DNA from: Hanleya hanleyi
Taxonomy: Eukaryota > Mollusca > Polyplacophora > Lepidopleurida > Hanleyidae
Reading direction: 5' to 3'
Assembly: GCA_036873755.1 (NCBI GenBank)
Contig: JAVTVY010019004.1
Location: 1 to 64,000 of the forward strand
Length of the DNA: 64,000 nucleotides
A program made the position numbers and the translations under genes. Under the pieces are notes generated by a model that had not been told where the DNA came from, did no database searches, and was given only the letters and a program-made list of their open reading frames with translations. Of the stretch, positions 1 to 13,062 are shown one piece after another (positions within the stretch are counted from its first letter, which is position 1; every line of letters begins with the position of its first letter).

Positions 1-117
1 ATGATTTATTCAATGTAATAATGTCATGTAAAGTACAACACGTTGTCTGTGCTGTAGCTGAATACACTTATATAGGCTTCCAACGTGTGTAGCCTATAAA
101 CCAATTATAACCTGGGT
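1..117. other. unassigned left edge
   Basis: AT-rich sequence outside the inverted-repeat element that follows. No coding or repeat signal recognised. Confidence 0.4.
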
Positions 118-1040
118 ATATTCGTCTGGAGCAATTCCGTGACCGTGGAGAGTGAAGGTTCGTTTCTCAGTGGATTTGTATTCTACAAAGGCTAATTAAA
201 AAATTTAGCGGGGGTGTCCCCCGCGAAAGTGTGGGCGGAACCTGTGAGAGCCTGAAATCCAAAATGGCTGCCGTCGGCCATTTTGAATTTTATTTTTTCC
301 ATGCTTTGGCCTACAGTGCTGCTCAGTATAAGGTTTCTGGGGTTTTGGGGGGCGAGGAATTCATATTTGATGTCGTTTTCTTAATTTGACCTAGTTTTGA
401 CCTTCAAATCCAAGATGGCCACCGATTTTCAGCTCAGAATGGTCAATTTTTTTAATTCGGCTAACAGCCTTCATAATAGGCTCTAATGAAAGCTCTGATC
501 ATGCTGAGTTGAGTGATGGACAGTAAAACTATACGAAATTCATCTCAGATGTAACAGGTTACAGGTTATTGTTGATTCACCTCATGAATATCGGCTCTCC
601 ATGGCCACAAAATTACTGAAAATGACCCTTCGAATTAATTGATGATATGTGTAAAATTGGAATACATGGATATGCATAATTTGTCATCACCAGACACCGC
701 CCGATTAAAGGTTACGGTTGATTATCAATTATCGGTCCTCGGGCTTTATTCCTATCAGAAAAGTAATCTATTCGGGTACTAAATCACTTTTCTGAGCAAA
801 ACTGAACATAAAGTACTCCATTGTCCTCTAGTTACTCAACACCAACATCAACTATACACCATAATAAAAGCAGAGACTTGTCCTCTGGTTCGGTACTCAA
901 GGATGTCAGACAGGATGTTGTAGTAACTCTAAACACCTGTCCATTCATGGCTAGCCTAGCATTTAATTGGGCGATGTCTAGTAATTTACCCTGATTTTGC
1001 AACTCAACAATGATTAGCAACTAATAGACCCCTACTCCTC

Positions 1041-2204
1041 ATCCGAATCTGTTGATTCTCCAAATGCATTGTCATCATCACTACTACTCTCATCGCTGCT
1101 GTCATCTGAACAGTCATGAGGTGTGAGCTGGGGGGCAAGTGTGGTAGGGTATGGCGCACTGGTAGGTACTTTCGATTTATGATTTCCCAACGATGGCCAA
1201 TGGGGGACGGATGATCTAGGAAGTTGTAATGGAGCTGGCAATATGCGATGTAGTTCGTCCTTTCCACATGGTGATTCAATGTGTCATCATCAGGTGGGAG
1301 GCGGACCGTGCTCTTCTTCTTCATTTTGTGCCACTTGGAAGTTCTGGCCTGCCCGCAAGTAATATCTGCACTTTCAGCATAGACTTTGGAGAGGACAATG
1401 CTTTCATATCAGCTTTGACTTCGTCCTGTAACTCCAAACTCTCACTCTCTCGTCCAAGGAGCTCTCTCGCCTCATGATCATTGATCACTTTCTGCAACAA
1501 TCTCTTTTTCCCTTGCCCATAGAATCCTGATGTGTGGTCGCTACCAGTGATCACATGGAGAGGTATGATGATATTTGCAACATCTTCTGAGAGCATGACA
1601 TGGCAGTTGATTAACTCATGCTTGCGTTTCATCAGCAGATCAACTCGGAGTTGATGCGAGACATAAGCCACTTGGACATACACGTCTGTGTCCTCGCTGT
1701 CTAGGACAACTGCTGCGATGTGGTTCTCGGCCCTCAGCTTGGCATAGGCAGAGAGCAGCATTGTATCTGCCTCTGGATGCTTGAATCCATAGTCCATGCT
1801 CGCCACGCCAGTGCTCAGATTGGTTGAAGTCTAGCCCTCACAGTATATGATGCCACCTCGCACACGACCAACTTGTGTTTTCATCTGTTCCATTACAAGC
1901 TTTTGCAGTCTGACCTTGTTTGCTGAATTGACCATTACTTTGTTGAACTCAACAGCTCCTGAGAATATGTCTTCGTGCTTTGGAAAAACATTTAGGGCGT
2001 GTGGATGTTTTGCTGCCCGTCGATTGTGCTCATCATCCTTGATGCTGAGTGGAAGGTCATACTTGTCGTTGGCGAGGATGATGAGGCGTGCATCAGTGTG
2101 GCGTCCAAGTAATCACTCCAACGGTACTCTGAGCCATCCCTCTTCTTAGCCTCACGGTCCTCGGGTGCGGGGGTGGCTAGCCGCCAGATGAGCCCCATGT
2201 CCAC
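1041..2204 (-). pseudogene. decayed transposon-borne protein, EADT family, left copy
   Basis: Read on the minus strand, successive frames give one protein: an N-terminal stretch with LIWRLATPAPEDREAKKRDG (about 2195-2130), a central block (1806-1321) with HPEADTMLLSAYAKL, DSEDTDVYVQ and ITGSDHTSGFYGQGKK, then KKKSTVRLPPDDDTLNHH (about 1320-1265) and an acidic Ser/Asp tail ending near 1041. I recognise this combination as a repetitive protein of many invertebrate genomes, always transposon-like, with no biochemical function I can name. Frameshifts near 1360 and 1190 break the frame, so it is a relic. It is the mirror image of the plus-strand copy at 2418-3421 and more distantly related to the copies near 61-62 kb. 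Confidence 0.7.
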
Positions 2205-2409
2205 GAGGCTGACGTGATTCCGTGGTTTTTAAGCAACTGGGTCTAGGTTGAACAGCTGTAACAACTTGCTCTTACTAGTTTTGCGCATCGACCCATCTAC
2301 ATTGTACATTGATAGACACTCGTCGGTCACTCGCCCCTCAAGGGCTGACTCAAGTTGGATCATACCTGACCCCTCCGCAAGGTACACCAGGGCCGCTTGC
2401 CCAGACCTC
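2036..2409. other. central spacer of the inverted-repeat element
   Basis: Unique DNA between the two arms. On the minus strand, 2447-2229 reads a short frame ending in DGSMRKTSKSKLLQLF. I tentatively take this as another piece of the same protein family, lying on the side of the palindrome where it is not mirrored. Confidence 0.35.
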
Positions 2410-2417
2410 TCCGTGAG

Positions 2418-3421
2418 CACGATCGACGAACAGCAAAACATCCACACATTCCAAATATTTTTCTAAAGCCCGAAGACATATTCCCAGGAGCTATTGGGTT
2501 CATTAAAGTAATGGTCAATTTAGCAAACAAGGTCAGACTGACTACAGAAGCTTGTAATAGAACAGATGAAAACACAAGTTGATCGTGTGCGAGGTGGCAT
2601 CATATACTGTGAGGGCGAGACTTCAACCAATCTGAGCACTGGCGTGGCGAGCATGGACTATGGATTCAAGCATCCAGAGGCAGATACAATGCTGCTCTCT
2701 GCCTATGCCAAGCTGAGGGCCGAGAACCACACTGAAGCAGTTGTCCCAGACAGCGAGGACACAGACGTGTATGTCCAAGTGGCTTATGTCTCGCGTCAAC
2801 TCCGAGGTGATCTGCTGATGAAACGCAAGCATGTGCTAATCAATTGCCATGCCATGCTATCAGAAGATGTTGCAAATATCATCAAACCTCTCCATGTGAT
2901 CACTGGTAGCGACCACACACCAGGATTCTATGGGCAAGGGAAAAAAGAGATTGTTGCAGAAAGTGATCAATGATCCTGAGGCGCGAGAGCTCCTTGGGCG
3001 ATTGGGTGAGGGTTTGGAGTTACAGGACGAAGTCAAAGCTGATATGAAAGCATTTGTCCTCTCCAAAGTCTATGCTGAAAGTGCAGATATTACTTGCGGG
3101 CAGGCCAGAACTTCCAAGTGGCACAAAATGAAGAAGAAGAGCACGGTCCGCCTCCCACCTGATGATGACACATTGAATCACCATGTGGAAAGGACGAACT
3201 GCATCGCATATTGCCAGCTCCATTACAACTTGCTAGATCATCCGTCCCCCATTGGCCATCGTTGAGAAATCATAAATGGAAAGTACCTACCAGTGCGCCA
3301 TACCCTGTCACACTTGCCCCACCAGTTCACAGCTCGTGACTGTTCAGATGACAGCAGCGATGAGAGTAGTAATGATGATGACAATGCGTTTGGAGAATCA
3401 ACAGATTCGGATGAGGAGTAG
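2418..3421 (+). pseudogene. decayed transposon-borne protein, EADT family, right copy
   Basis: Inverted duplicate of the left copy. Frames chain through PHIPNIFLKPEDIFPGA (about 2440-2490), the long block 2566-2973 with HPEADTMLLSAYAKLRAENH, VLINCHAMLSEDVANI and ITGSDHTPGFYGQGKK, a frame change near 2940, then VKADMKAFVLSKVYAESAD and the KKKSTVRLPPDDDTLNHH block (to 3265), ending with an acidic tail and stop at 3421. The TGA in HRW position near 3264 and the frame change near 2940 disable it. It is better preserved than the left arm in the region 3000-3265, where the left copy is frameshifted. Function unknown; transposon-associated. Confidence 0.7.
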
Positions 3422-4347
3422 GGGTCTATTAGTTACTAATCATTGATAAATTGCAAAATCAGAGTAAATGCATTGTACTTCCATAGAATAAAAGATAGTG
3501 ATGTAAATGACTAGACACTTCCCAATTAAATGCTGCGCTAACCATGAATGGACAGGCGTTTAGAGTTACTACAACATCCTGTCTGACATCCTTGAGTTCC
3601 GTAACCAGAGGACAAGTTTCTGCTGTTATTATAGCGTATAGTTGACGTTGATGTTGAGTAACTAAAGGACAATGGAATAGTTTATTTTCAGTTTTGCTCA
3701 AAAGCCTGAGGACCGATAATTGACTACCAACGTAAACTTTGAGGTACATCAGCCGTAACCTTTAATCGGGCGGTGTCTGGTGATGACAAATTATGCATAC
3801 CAATGTATTCCAATTTACACATATCAAGTAATTCGTTGGGTCATTTTCAGTAGTTTTGTGGCCATGGAGAGCCGATATTCATGAGGTGAATCAACAATAA
3901 CCTGTAACCTGTTACCTCTAAGATGAATTTCGTATAGCTTTACTGTCCATCACTCAACTCAGCATGATCAGAGCTTTCATTAGAGCCTATTATGAAGGCT
4001 GTACGCCGAATTAAAAAAATTGACCATTCTGAGCTGAAAATCGGCGACCATCTTGGATTTGAAGGTCATAACTAGGTCAAATTATGAAAACGACATCAAA
4101 TATGAATTCCTCGCCCCCAAAAACCCCAGAAAGCATGTACTGAGCATTACTGTAGGCCAAACCATGAACAAAATAAAATTCAAAATGTCCGACGGCAGCC
4201 ATTTTGGATTTCGGGCTCTCACGGGTTCCGCCCACACTTTCGCAAGGGACACCCCCGCTAAATTTTTACTTAATCTTCATAGAATACAAATCCACTGAGA
4301 AACGAACCTTCGCTCTCCACGGTCACGGAATTGCTCCAGATGACCCA

Positions 4348-5039
4348 ACTATATAATATTATATGATCACCTCTGTCACACACAATATATATATACTAGT
4401 ATAGTCTCATGAGTGTGTTTTCAGTTTCATTGTATTTTTATTGTCATTTCATGTTACCATTAGCCAGTGTGGCACATTGTGCAATAAACTTGAACTCTGA
4501 ACTCTGGCAACTCCGGGCTGGAGAAGAGCCGCGGCCAGGCAGCCAAATTAATGCCGCCACTGAACTGGAGAAAAGCCGTGAATTCCTGCCGCCGTCGAAT
4601 TGAAGAAGAGCCGCCGCCGAATTCAATAGCACACATTCACATGTCCGGGTTGCGTTTACTTTAATCTCATCTCTACCTGACTCGACCGTATTGCACAATA
4701 CAGCACTGGGAATTAAGGTACAGACACTTAGCGTTGACGGTTAATCCTATCTCTACCCGAGTCGACCGTATTGCACAGTCGTGCTGGTCTATAATGAATT
4801 ATTTCAATAAATATACTGAGAAAATATATATCGACGCATCGCTAGCGGTACGTGTGTATTTTGTTATAATATTAGCATAAATAGTGGCGATGTTTCTCCC
4901 AGCGATTCCAGATTCCAAAAATATTTTGTTCCAATATGTTATCTTGTGTATATATAATAGCCATATACATGTATATATGTAAACGTTCCTTAAATTTCTT
5001 GTCCACAGTACATGCCAATTATACTAATATTAGGAGTGC
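4348..5039. other. noncoding, short tandem duplication
   Basis: No gene seen. A phrase ending in CGACCGTATTGCACA occurs twice (4661-4697 and 4742-4778), an 80-bp imperfect tandem repeat. TA-rich runs lie at 4385-4400 and 4945-4980. Confidence 0.5.
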
Positions 5040-5498
5040 AATATATTGGGGTCATTTTGACCCTATTTGCATAACACCCAAGCAGAGTATCAAGGATAAA
5101 TTTCAAATGCCGTCCATGTGATGTACCAGGAAAGTTTTCGTTCTATTTCTTCAAAAGTCCTGCTTTTATACTAGGCAAAGTGAAAAATGCTATTTTGTTT
5201 TACATCAGATTATTATTTATTAATTTAACATGCAGTTTATGGGAAGAAAACATACAAATAAAAAACTCAAAAAATGTGACCGAAAAATCGTCAGAAAAGT
5301 GCCTTTCTGAAAATGACGTCACTGTGACGTTTTGATGTCGGCCATCTTGTTTCCTTGTAGGGCTTTACCCAAAGATATAGTGTGGCAAGTTTCAACACTC
5401 GCGCCCTAGGGATAGCGAAAATATATAGGGAGGGTACTTTCCGCCCCCACTCCCCAGGCTGTGGTACACCCCAAATCGTTCAGCCCAGATAGGGTTAA
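5040..5498 (+). mobile_element. TTAA-ended MITE, 5'-truncated copy
   Basis: Matches 6125-6535 over its length: TTGGGGTCATTTTGA near the start, a shared AT-rich middle, GAAAATGACGTCACTGTGA near 5310, and the right terminus CAGCCCAGATAGGGTTAA ending at 5498. The first 100 bp present in the full copy are missing here. Confidence 0.6.
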
Positions 5499-6014
5499 GA
5501 GGAGAATTCTTCGCGTAAAGAGCATAATTTTCCATTTACATTTGAAGAGTATATTCATAGTAAGTTTCTCTGTGTGATGCCCTTAATGGGGTTCGTTGCC
5601 TTTCTTTTGCCGGAAGTTCCCCATTTTATATCCCACCAAACCGATATTTATATCAATTCAGAATGAATAATTAACTAGTATATCCCTCGAAACCGCTAAA
5701 ATTTCTTCTATCGGACGGGAAAACCTGCAGATGGGATTTCAAGTTTTCTATTTTTTTAACATGTGATTCTTTTACTTTTCTCTATTGCCAGAAACCGACG
5801 AGGTATAGAGGGCCCATTTTTGCGTCTAATTTCAATCCGTTATACATGCAGTAAAAATATAAGCAAAGAAATTGATTTTCTTTTCTTCTATGATAGCATG
5901 TTGAGTGCACACTTTTCACTGAACCCTAAAATTCCTTTGATTCTGTGAAAGTTATACCAAACGTTAAATTAGTATACGGTGCTGTTTCTTAGCCAAGACA
6001 GCAATACATACAAA
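5499..6014. other. no recognised feature
   Basis: AT-rich single-copy-looking DNA between two MITE copies. The open frame at 5763-5948 has no recognisable motif and is likely chance. Confidence 0.5.
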
Positions 6015-6535
6015 TTAACCCTACCTGGCCTGGGGGACCATAATGGCCCCCCTATCAAACTTTCTGCGCAATCTCCGGAACGACAAAAAATGGAAAGCTG
6101 ATACTCTGTGACTTTATAGTCTATCGTATTGGGGTCATTTTGAGCTCATTTGCATAACCCCCGAGCAGAGGATCATGGGTAAATCCAAGATGGCGGCCAC
6201 GTGGGGTCACAGAAAAGTGATGTTTTTGTCATATTTCTTCAAAATTTCTGCTTTTCCGCGATGAAAAGTGGGCAAAAACTATTTTATTTCACATTACATT
6301 AATATTTACTAATTTATCATGCAGTTTCTGCGGAGAAATTGCAAAAATAAAAATTTCGGAAAATCTGACAAAAAAATCGACCAAAAAATGCCGTTTTTGA
6401 AAATGACGTTACTGTGATCTGTGATAAGTTTCAGTCCCCTAGCTCAATGGGTAAGAACAATAATTAGAGGGTGGGGGCCATTTCGGCCCCCCAGGACTGG
6501 ACAGGTCCCAAAAAGCCCAGGCCAGATATGGTTAA
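6015..6535 (+). mobile_element. TTAA-ended MITE, full copy
   Basis: Begins TTAACCCTACCTGGCCTGGG and ends CCCAGGCCAGATATGGTTAA, a 20-bp terminal inverted repeat with three mismatches, starting and ending in TTAA. TTAA targets are typical of piggyBac and Kolobok elements, so this is probably a non-autonomous member of one of them. It is 521 bp and encodes nothing. Related copies are at 5040-5498, about 27297-27672 (minus) and about 29330-29520 (minus). Confidence 0.7.
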
Positions 6536-7744
6536 TACGAAAGAGCCCGAATAATTCGCTGGTTCTTGGTATGTCCGGGTGTCGTGTATAATACAAGTAG
6601 AGTCAATTTCAAGAGTTCAGTTCGCTTCCGTAGGTCCTGTGACGTTAGTGACACTCCCATCTTGTTTATTGTGTTTCTATTACACTTGTGTATGCACTAC
6701 TGGGCGAAGTGATGCATACGGTGTCTAATGATGATATACTGTCCACTATGTTAGCAAACCAGGAGTTCGTATTAGTGCCAAAACCTGTTTCACAATCCTA
6801 GAGAGGCGTAAGTACCTCTTATATAATTCAACGTAACATTTACTACTTTTCAGTAATGTCTGATAATCTTGAACATATCTAACAACGCTAATGTCTGATA
6901 TGCTAATATAGTCTCTCATAACTCAGTATTGAGTGGTGTGTGTTCCCAATTGTTTTTACTCCTCAGCCCTACGGGCTCAGGAGTATTGTTGTGGCCCTGG
7001 GGATGTGTCTGTCCGTCTGTCCGAGCCGTATCTCGGTAACTACTTCTAGGAAGTTCATGAAACTTACAGGTTATGATCCTTTTATTTTTTACTTGTGCCT
7101 TTGAGACTTTCAGGTCTAACCGGTGGTGTATTATATTTTTACAATTTTTTTATTTTTCTACCATTTTCCAGTCTCCTAAAAACAGATCTACAAGTATGCA
7201 TACATTAGCCCTACTTTTGTACTGATTTACATACCCTTACTAGCTTGTAACCAATCAAAAGCTCCATAGTAAAGTTGTATTTCAGCCATTGGTTCAGTGT
7301 AGTGAATGACTGGTCATTGGTTTGGTTTAGAAGTCTATATTCCTCTGCATATTCAGTAGTACGGTATTGCCAGACTAATTGTCGTATCCCTACGCCGTTG
7401 AGAAAAAAATAGTCTGAAATTAAAACTGTAAAAATCGACTTATTTCGTCTAAAAGTTCTCAGAATGGATTTGAACGATAATAAACGCCTGTTTGTACTTT
7501 GTCTTGTAACAGAATTGTAGGAACCTGTGAGATTCTGTCAAAAACGAAAGTAGTCAAAAACGAAAGTAGTGCCCATGTGTTTGTGCTTCCTGCCAACACA
7601 TCCGATGATGGAGCTGAGTTATCAGTTGTAAAATGAACTGTGGTCGTCGGCCAGTACAAGCGGTGTCTCGCATAACAAGTCCTCTAAAATATACTTCATG
7701 GAAGATAGCGAAAGGTATGGCCAACCCAATAAATCAACGCAAAC
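6536..7744. other. noncoding, common repeat fragment
   Basis: No gene. Around 6985-7075 the text ATGTGTCTGTCCGTCTGTCC followed by a TCTCGGTAACTACTTC-like stretch resembles a dispersed repeat common in marine invertebrates. A similar CTGTCTGTCCGTCCGTGTG stretch recurs near 8566. Confidence 0.45.
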
Positions 7745-7788
7745 ATCATCGTTGTTGTTGTTGTTGTTGTTTTTGTTGTTGTTGTTGC
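7745..7788 (+). repeat. (GTT)n microsatellite
   Basis: About 13 GTT units interrupted once by TTT. Confidence 0.85.
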
Positions 7789-7838
7789 ACTGACGCTAAT
7801 GCATTACCAGCGGAGATTCGTCACGGGAGTTTCTATCT

Positions 7839-8223
7839 CACATTATGATGGGATGTGATTTTCGGCTATCGGAGCCAGTTTTTCTTCGAGAAGTGAAATT
7901 CTCCACAGTATCTGTATGTAATTTGTGCATTTTTATTCTGAAATTTGAAGGAAATCTGTTCAGGATCAAAGAAAATCTCCAATACCTCACGTGGTTTTTT
8001 TTTTCAAAGCACAATGACGTTGGGCTTGCAATGTTGTAACATTGTGACTAGGCACTATGAAAATAACATGCGAGGTATTGGAGGTTTGTTTTGATTCTGA
8101 ATAGATTTCCTTCGAATTTCAGAATAAAAATGCACAAATTACATAGAGATACTGTGGGGAATTTCACTTCTCTGAGATGAACTGGCTTCGATATTTAGCC
8201 GAAAATCCCATCCCATCGTGATA
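7839..8223. mobile_element. foldback MITE
   Basis: About 7839-8015 and 8045-8223 are inverted copies. Examples are ATGATGGGATGTGATTTTCG against the complement of CGAAAATCCCATCCCATCGT, and AATTTGTGCATTTTTATTCT against its complement near 8120. The spacer is only about 30 bp, so the whole element can fold into one long hairpin. Frames within it are by-products of the repeat. Confidence 0.8.
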
Positions 8224-11130
8224 CAGCTCAGTAACTCCAGCCGGTTGTAGTTATTTCTTTCATCCCACGGGCCATGTGTAACATTTAAAAAAATTGTATT
8301 TTTGTTTCTTAAAAATATATAAAACAGGGGTTGAATTGTGAATAATATTGTGAATATTTTTTAAAAATAATTGTTTGTTTCACGTTAACATCAACTGCTT
8401 GACAGGATATGGGGCAACAGATAAACAGAGGACAAATGGACAAAAGGCCCGTCCGACACTTAGTTTCAGGCCAGGGCAATAAGATCACAACTGTACATGT
8501 TTTCCCCCCCTGTAGATATGGTCACTTTTTATACCCCTGTAAATAGTTGAGGGTATACTGGATTCCGACTGTCTGTCCGTCCGTGTGTCAGTGTATCCAT
8601 CCATTCATCTGTCTGAGTTGAGTTGTGGCATGGGTTTGCTTTTCGCATGCCATAACTCACTGCTATTTATCCGAACTTCTACACCAATAAAAACATGTTG
8701 GTCTAGACTCTTAAGGGGCTGAGGAGTTGTAATATGAATCGACCGTCTGCATTGTTACTCAGTGATATCCAGTAATTTACCGTCTATCCTTCGGGTTTGA
8801 TCCGGCGAAGTACAGATTTGAGATATTTGGTAAACTCAACTCACATATCGGTAATTCAACTTTCCGTTAAGTCGGTTACTGTAGTCTACCAACTGTCTCT
8901 GTCGATTATTCCTACATTGTGTCTCCTTTATTTATTTACTGCTCAGCTGTTGCATTAATGCATCAAACAAGGCACGAAACGAGGAGAATCCAGTACCCCA
9001 TGGTTTACGTTTAAGCCTTCTGTAGAAAATCAAGTTAAGCACCCCTTGATCACGATAGCAGAATATGGAAATAACTCTTTACTGAAGCCACTACTACACT
9101 GAAGATTCTGTTTGTATGTCCAAATACAACCTGTAGAGCCGACTAGGCTTGGGGATGAATAAATAATTTAGTGTAGTGTGATATATAGGAACAGGAACAG
9201 GAAAGTAAACTTTTCAACTTCTTCAACAGGAAGCAGGAAATACACTTTTCACATGAGTACATATTTGGGACGTCTGACTCATAAATTCACCCCATCCAAA
9301 TACGGAATTGGAAACAAGGATGTTATCTAAACTGGAGAAGGAATAAGAAACAATTATAATTAGAATATTTGCATTCACATCAGATCAGTCGACGAGCTTC
9401 TATGGAAAACTTTCCCTCACTGATACGCGTATAGCTTAGATCTACACAGTAATACATGTAACGTTTATCGATGATACTTACGATAAAGCTAAGTGAAATA
9501 ATTTGCGGAATTTACGTGCATTCCCATGCATGCGTCTTTCTTCAGAAGAAGTTCAAGCAACAAAAGTAGGGGACATAACAGGCGATAAGCCAAGGCCCTG
9601 AAAGCGCTCTAGTATTAGTTTTGATTCACATATCTGAAAAGAAAATTGTCACTATATTTTTTTGATGATCGGTACCTCGAGACATCTTTCCAGATAGGGT
9701 GGACAGTCCAGATGGTGGGCAAATGTGGAGATATTGAACAAAAAATACGTACTGACCTCACATGTGATAAAACGCATTATTGGGGGGTTCAAATATGATT
9801 AAAGCCAAGTGATTGGTCATTCCAAAATATGTCAGTAAGGGTGACTTACTTTTTTCTTAAAAAATCGATACATTCCGTGATTTATTAGCCTTAGGAATTT
9901 CAGGCCATTGTTTACGCTTGAAGCTGATCATATTGAAGGCGGCTGACTGTAGCAGTTTTTAAGACTATCGCGGACGATATTGCTCAAATATAGTGCGACA
10001 AACACCATATTTCAGTGTCTTGATAATTTCATCATATTTAATCAACTCCTAATTATATTTTTTTAAAAAGCCTATGTTACAATTCTTAATGGAATTGAAT
10101 CATCAGAGGATAGGCCTTTCTAAAAAAATGAGTTTTTTGTGATTCGACTAAATTGAGGTCAATAAAGGTCAAGATGTCACGGCACACATTTACCTACAAA
10201 TATTCACAGAGTCTGTAAATGGAAGAGCTCGTTGAATCCCAGCCCATCAATCACTTAACTGATTGGTATGATAGAACGGTATTTACAGCAGTTTTTAAGA
10301 AGCATTCTGAACTTGTGTTCAGTGTATTATGCCAACATCAAAGTAAATGTCGTTTCTGTGAAATCGATTTATACGAAGATAGGGAGTATTGTTGTGTAAA
10401 CACCCTTATGTATTAATATATTGCTTCATTTTAAGCATGAGGGATATCACTGGGTTACACAGATATATGCCATGTTCATTCTCCGAATTTAGTGTGAGCG
10501 TATGTCATCAGACTTGTGGAACATATAGACAGCTTCCTTAAACAATGAGATAAGATGTAGCAATTTTTCAACATGGCCGTTCAAGATAGCGAACTATGAT
10601 GAGAGATGAGAGGACGATTTTAAAGTAAAACTGTGTATTTTGGAACAAAGTGGATCATTGAGATATGACAGATTGCCAAATAGTTTAAGTATGACATATG
10701 AAGATCAAGATCAATGATAGGTATTTGTTTTAATTGACTTGGATTTATTCACCAATATTCAAACAACAAAGTACATCAATGGCATTCAAAATAAAAGAAT
10801 CATTAATAAATGTTCTTAATGGCACATTATGTAGATCTTACATCAAACAGCATCAGCATATGCGATAGAGGATTACTGTTTTAGAAGAAAATGTTGTAAT
10901 GAAACTTCTAACTGGAAAATCACATAGCGGTATGATTTGACTCGAACTCCCGTGGCTTATGTCACCAACCGCCTTGTCAGACAACACTCTAGCCCATTAC
11001 AACACATTCTCTCGCAAATCAGAGAAGTTTTCATGAAGGTGAATACGATTATATGTCGGAAATTTAGAACATATGATCATTAAGAAGCCCGTTCCTTCTC
11101 AATTACTATACGCTACATAGATTACTGGAC
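8224..11130. other. long noncoding stretch
   Basis: No coding region with recognisable homology. The open frame at 10219-10416 shows no motif. A tRNA-like promoter pair lies on the minus strand near 10925-10990. Confidence 0.5.
10925..10990 (-). repeat. possible tRNA-derived SINE head
   Basis: The minus strand has TGGGCTAGAGTG (A-box-like) followed about 35 bp later by GAGTTCGAGTC (B-box-like). The fold and body were not confirmed. Confidence 0.3.
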
Positions 11131-11139
11131 AGTAATGCT

Positions 11140-11405
11140 CATGGAAGGTCTGCATATGACGTATACATATCTCGCCTGGTAGCATTTGCTAGATCCTCTG
11201 TAAAATATTAGGATTGCCTAAAATGTGAGGATTGCGATGAACGACGAACATTTTTTTAGCAGAAAACAACAATTGCTGGGACAAAGCTATCTCACCAAGC
11301 ACCTGTTTTCTCATTCTCAATTTGGTGATAAATATCACACCCTCACATCTAAGTTACATTGTAGTGCGTATGTTTGTTGGTGCTACGTCGTGACTCGTGT
11401 TTCGC
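11140..11405 (+). pseudogene. Penelope-like element reverse transcriptase fragment
   Basis: One plus-strand frame reads SAYDVYISRLVAFARSSVKY before a stop. This matches the motif GPAYGVYISRLVAFARSC found on the minus strand at 29590-29895. In Penelope-like retroelements I associate this block with the region after the catalytic core. The sequence downstream is frameshifted and stopped, so only a scrap remains. Confidence 0.5.
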
Positions 11406-12590
11406 TTCACTTCACTTGTTGCTAGGGACCGTATGAACATCATGTAATAGAGACATTCACGATATTCAGGTGAACAGTCATCCTCAGTTTAATAGATATG
11501 ATACTCAATCAAGAAACGACTTCGGATAAATTGGAGAAAAGAACACACGCCAGTGATACGGATAGAAATAGCAGGTGGTTGGACAAGCCTCCAAAACACA
11601 AAATACATTACGTTGTGAGAACTGTTTGAGAACTCCTACAAAGTTGTGTACATTTGGGGAATCGCTGTTTGCACATGCTCCCGATAAACGTCACACTATT
11701 AACTTGGCCATGCTTCAAGAGCTGTCGATACCCGAGAAGTTACATGTATTTCTGTACGACGAATGAAATTGATATCTATTCAAATATGAAAGCAGGAAAT
11801 CCTCAAAAATACCAAACATCATGTATCCGAGTCTGAGGAACCCAGAGTGAGAATCTTCGACATCCCCAAAATCTGCTACATATACTTTATATGCAGATGT
11901 TAAGCGACAATTTATGACGATTTTTAAATGCTTTGTCTTCTCCGGGCATAACTGAGAAGTAATTTCACTAATGTGTGACTCCCGCGGAAGTTATATTCGG
12001 AATGCTTGATTTTCACATTCGCAAAATTCATTGCTTTATTTTCAAGAATTTGCCATCGGTTTATTGGTGATTTATTAGTGTCTCAATTTTAATACGAGAA
12101 AAAAATTGCGATATTCATTGTATAGTATGGTTGGTTACTTGTATAATTCTTTCTGGAGGTTAAATCAGATACTCTTGATGATAAAATAGGTTTGGGGCCT
12201 GGGACATTCGTTTGTTAACCTTCTTATCCGATGTGTTTTCCTCGGTTATTGCTGTATCTGGTCTCTCAGGCATGTTTGAGAGTGCATCATGTTCGGACTA
12301 GACTGACTGACACATCCGGCCATAGCGTATTTAGTAAATCAATTTTGGTTCGACGAATCCATGGATTCCAGAAAACCACGATGTGTTTGTGTATGCCTTT
12401 CTGGTGGGAACGGATGGGAAATTCAATTTGATAGGAATGAATTTTGTGAATAATAATGATTTCACAGTAGGCAATGATGTGGGACTATATTTTATGTACA
12501 TAGAGTTAAGCTATTAAAACCGTTCCCCTTCTACCTGGAAAATGTGCCGGAGTGTACCATGAGTAGTATATAAAGGCTATTTAAAGCCAG
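11406..12590. other. noncoding stretch
   Basis: No supported gene. Short open frames at 11575-11766 and 12231-12431 have no recognisable motif. Confidence 0.5.
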
Positions 12591-12639
12591 GTTGACCTCA
12601 TTAATTGTTCCCCCGGGTAAAATTTGAGATGGAACTTGA

Positions 12640-13062
12640 TCACGTGACGATCATGTGATCGTTGGGGAGGAAAACTACCTTCAACAAAGAAGAGTTCCAA
12701 TCTAGGGGGAGGTAACTCTGGGTCACTATAGTTCCGGCAAAGGGTCCCTGGGCATGTATTCTGCCGCGGTGATGCGGTCTGGCGGTGATGCGGTCGCGGA
12801 AGAAAGCTTCCGCGGAGAAAAAGTAGTCCCCAGACTTCAAATACGCTGCATGGTCCGATTGGGTCGAGTGAGGTATCAAAGTGAAGCATTCGTGAAGGGG
12901 CATCCAGTCATGGGTGGGTGCATGTAAAATTAGCATTTTTTCCCGAAAATATAAAAAGCGGAATACGGACTTTACCCCTAAAATAGGAGAAAACACCTAT
13001 CAACCCTAGCCAAAAGGGCTAATGTCGGTCCCCGCGCTTATTGGGACCTGCCTATCCAGTCA
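12640..13062 (+). repeat. E1 left end: GATGCGG block and first A' unit
   Basis: 12700-12900 matches 43200-43400 of E2 and, inverted, 25850-25960. 12909-13062 is one A' satellite unit of about 155 bp with GGGTGGGTGCATGTAAAA, AAGCGGAATACGGAC and CCAAAAGGGCTAAT. The array is interrupted after it by the MITE at 13063. Confidence 0.7.

Larger units (their letters stand above)
118..4347. mobile_element. long inverted-repeat (foldback) DNA element with two head-to-head gene relics
   Basis: Roughly 118-2035 and 2410-4347 are inverted copies of each other. The outer ends share GGAGCAATTCCGTGACCGTG (left, from about 128) and its complement near 4320-4338. Both arms contain the run TTTAGCGGGGGTGTCCC and its partner near 4245-4262. 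The inner parts of both arms encode the same protein family, on the minus strand at left and the plus strand at right, with a 0.4-kb spacer. The outer 1 kb of each arm is noncoding. Such a structure fits a DNA transposon rearranged into a large palindrome. No target-site duplication could be fixed. The superfamily is not assigned. Confidence 0.75.

Noticed and set aside
4053..4298. 81-codon plus-strand frame with SHFGFRALTGSAH
   Set aside because: Lies in the noncoding outer arm of the inverted-repeat element; the mirrored arm does not preserve the frame.
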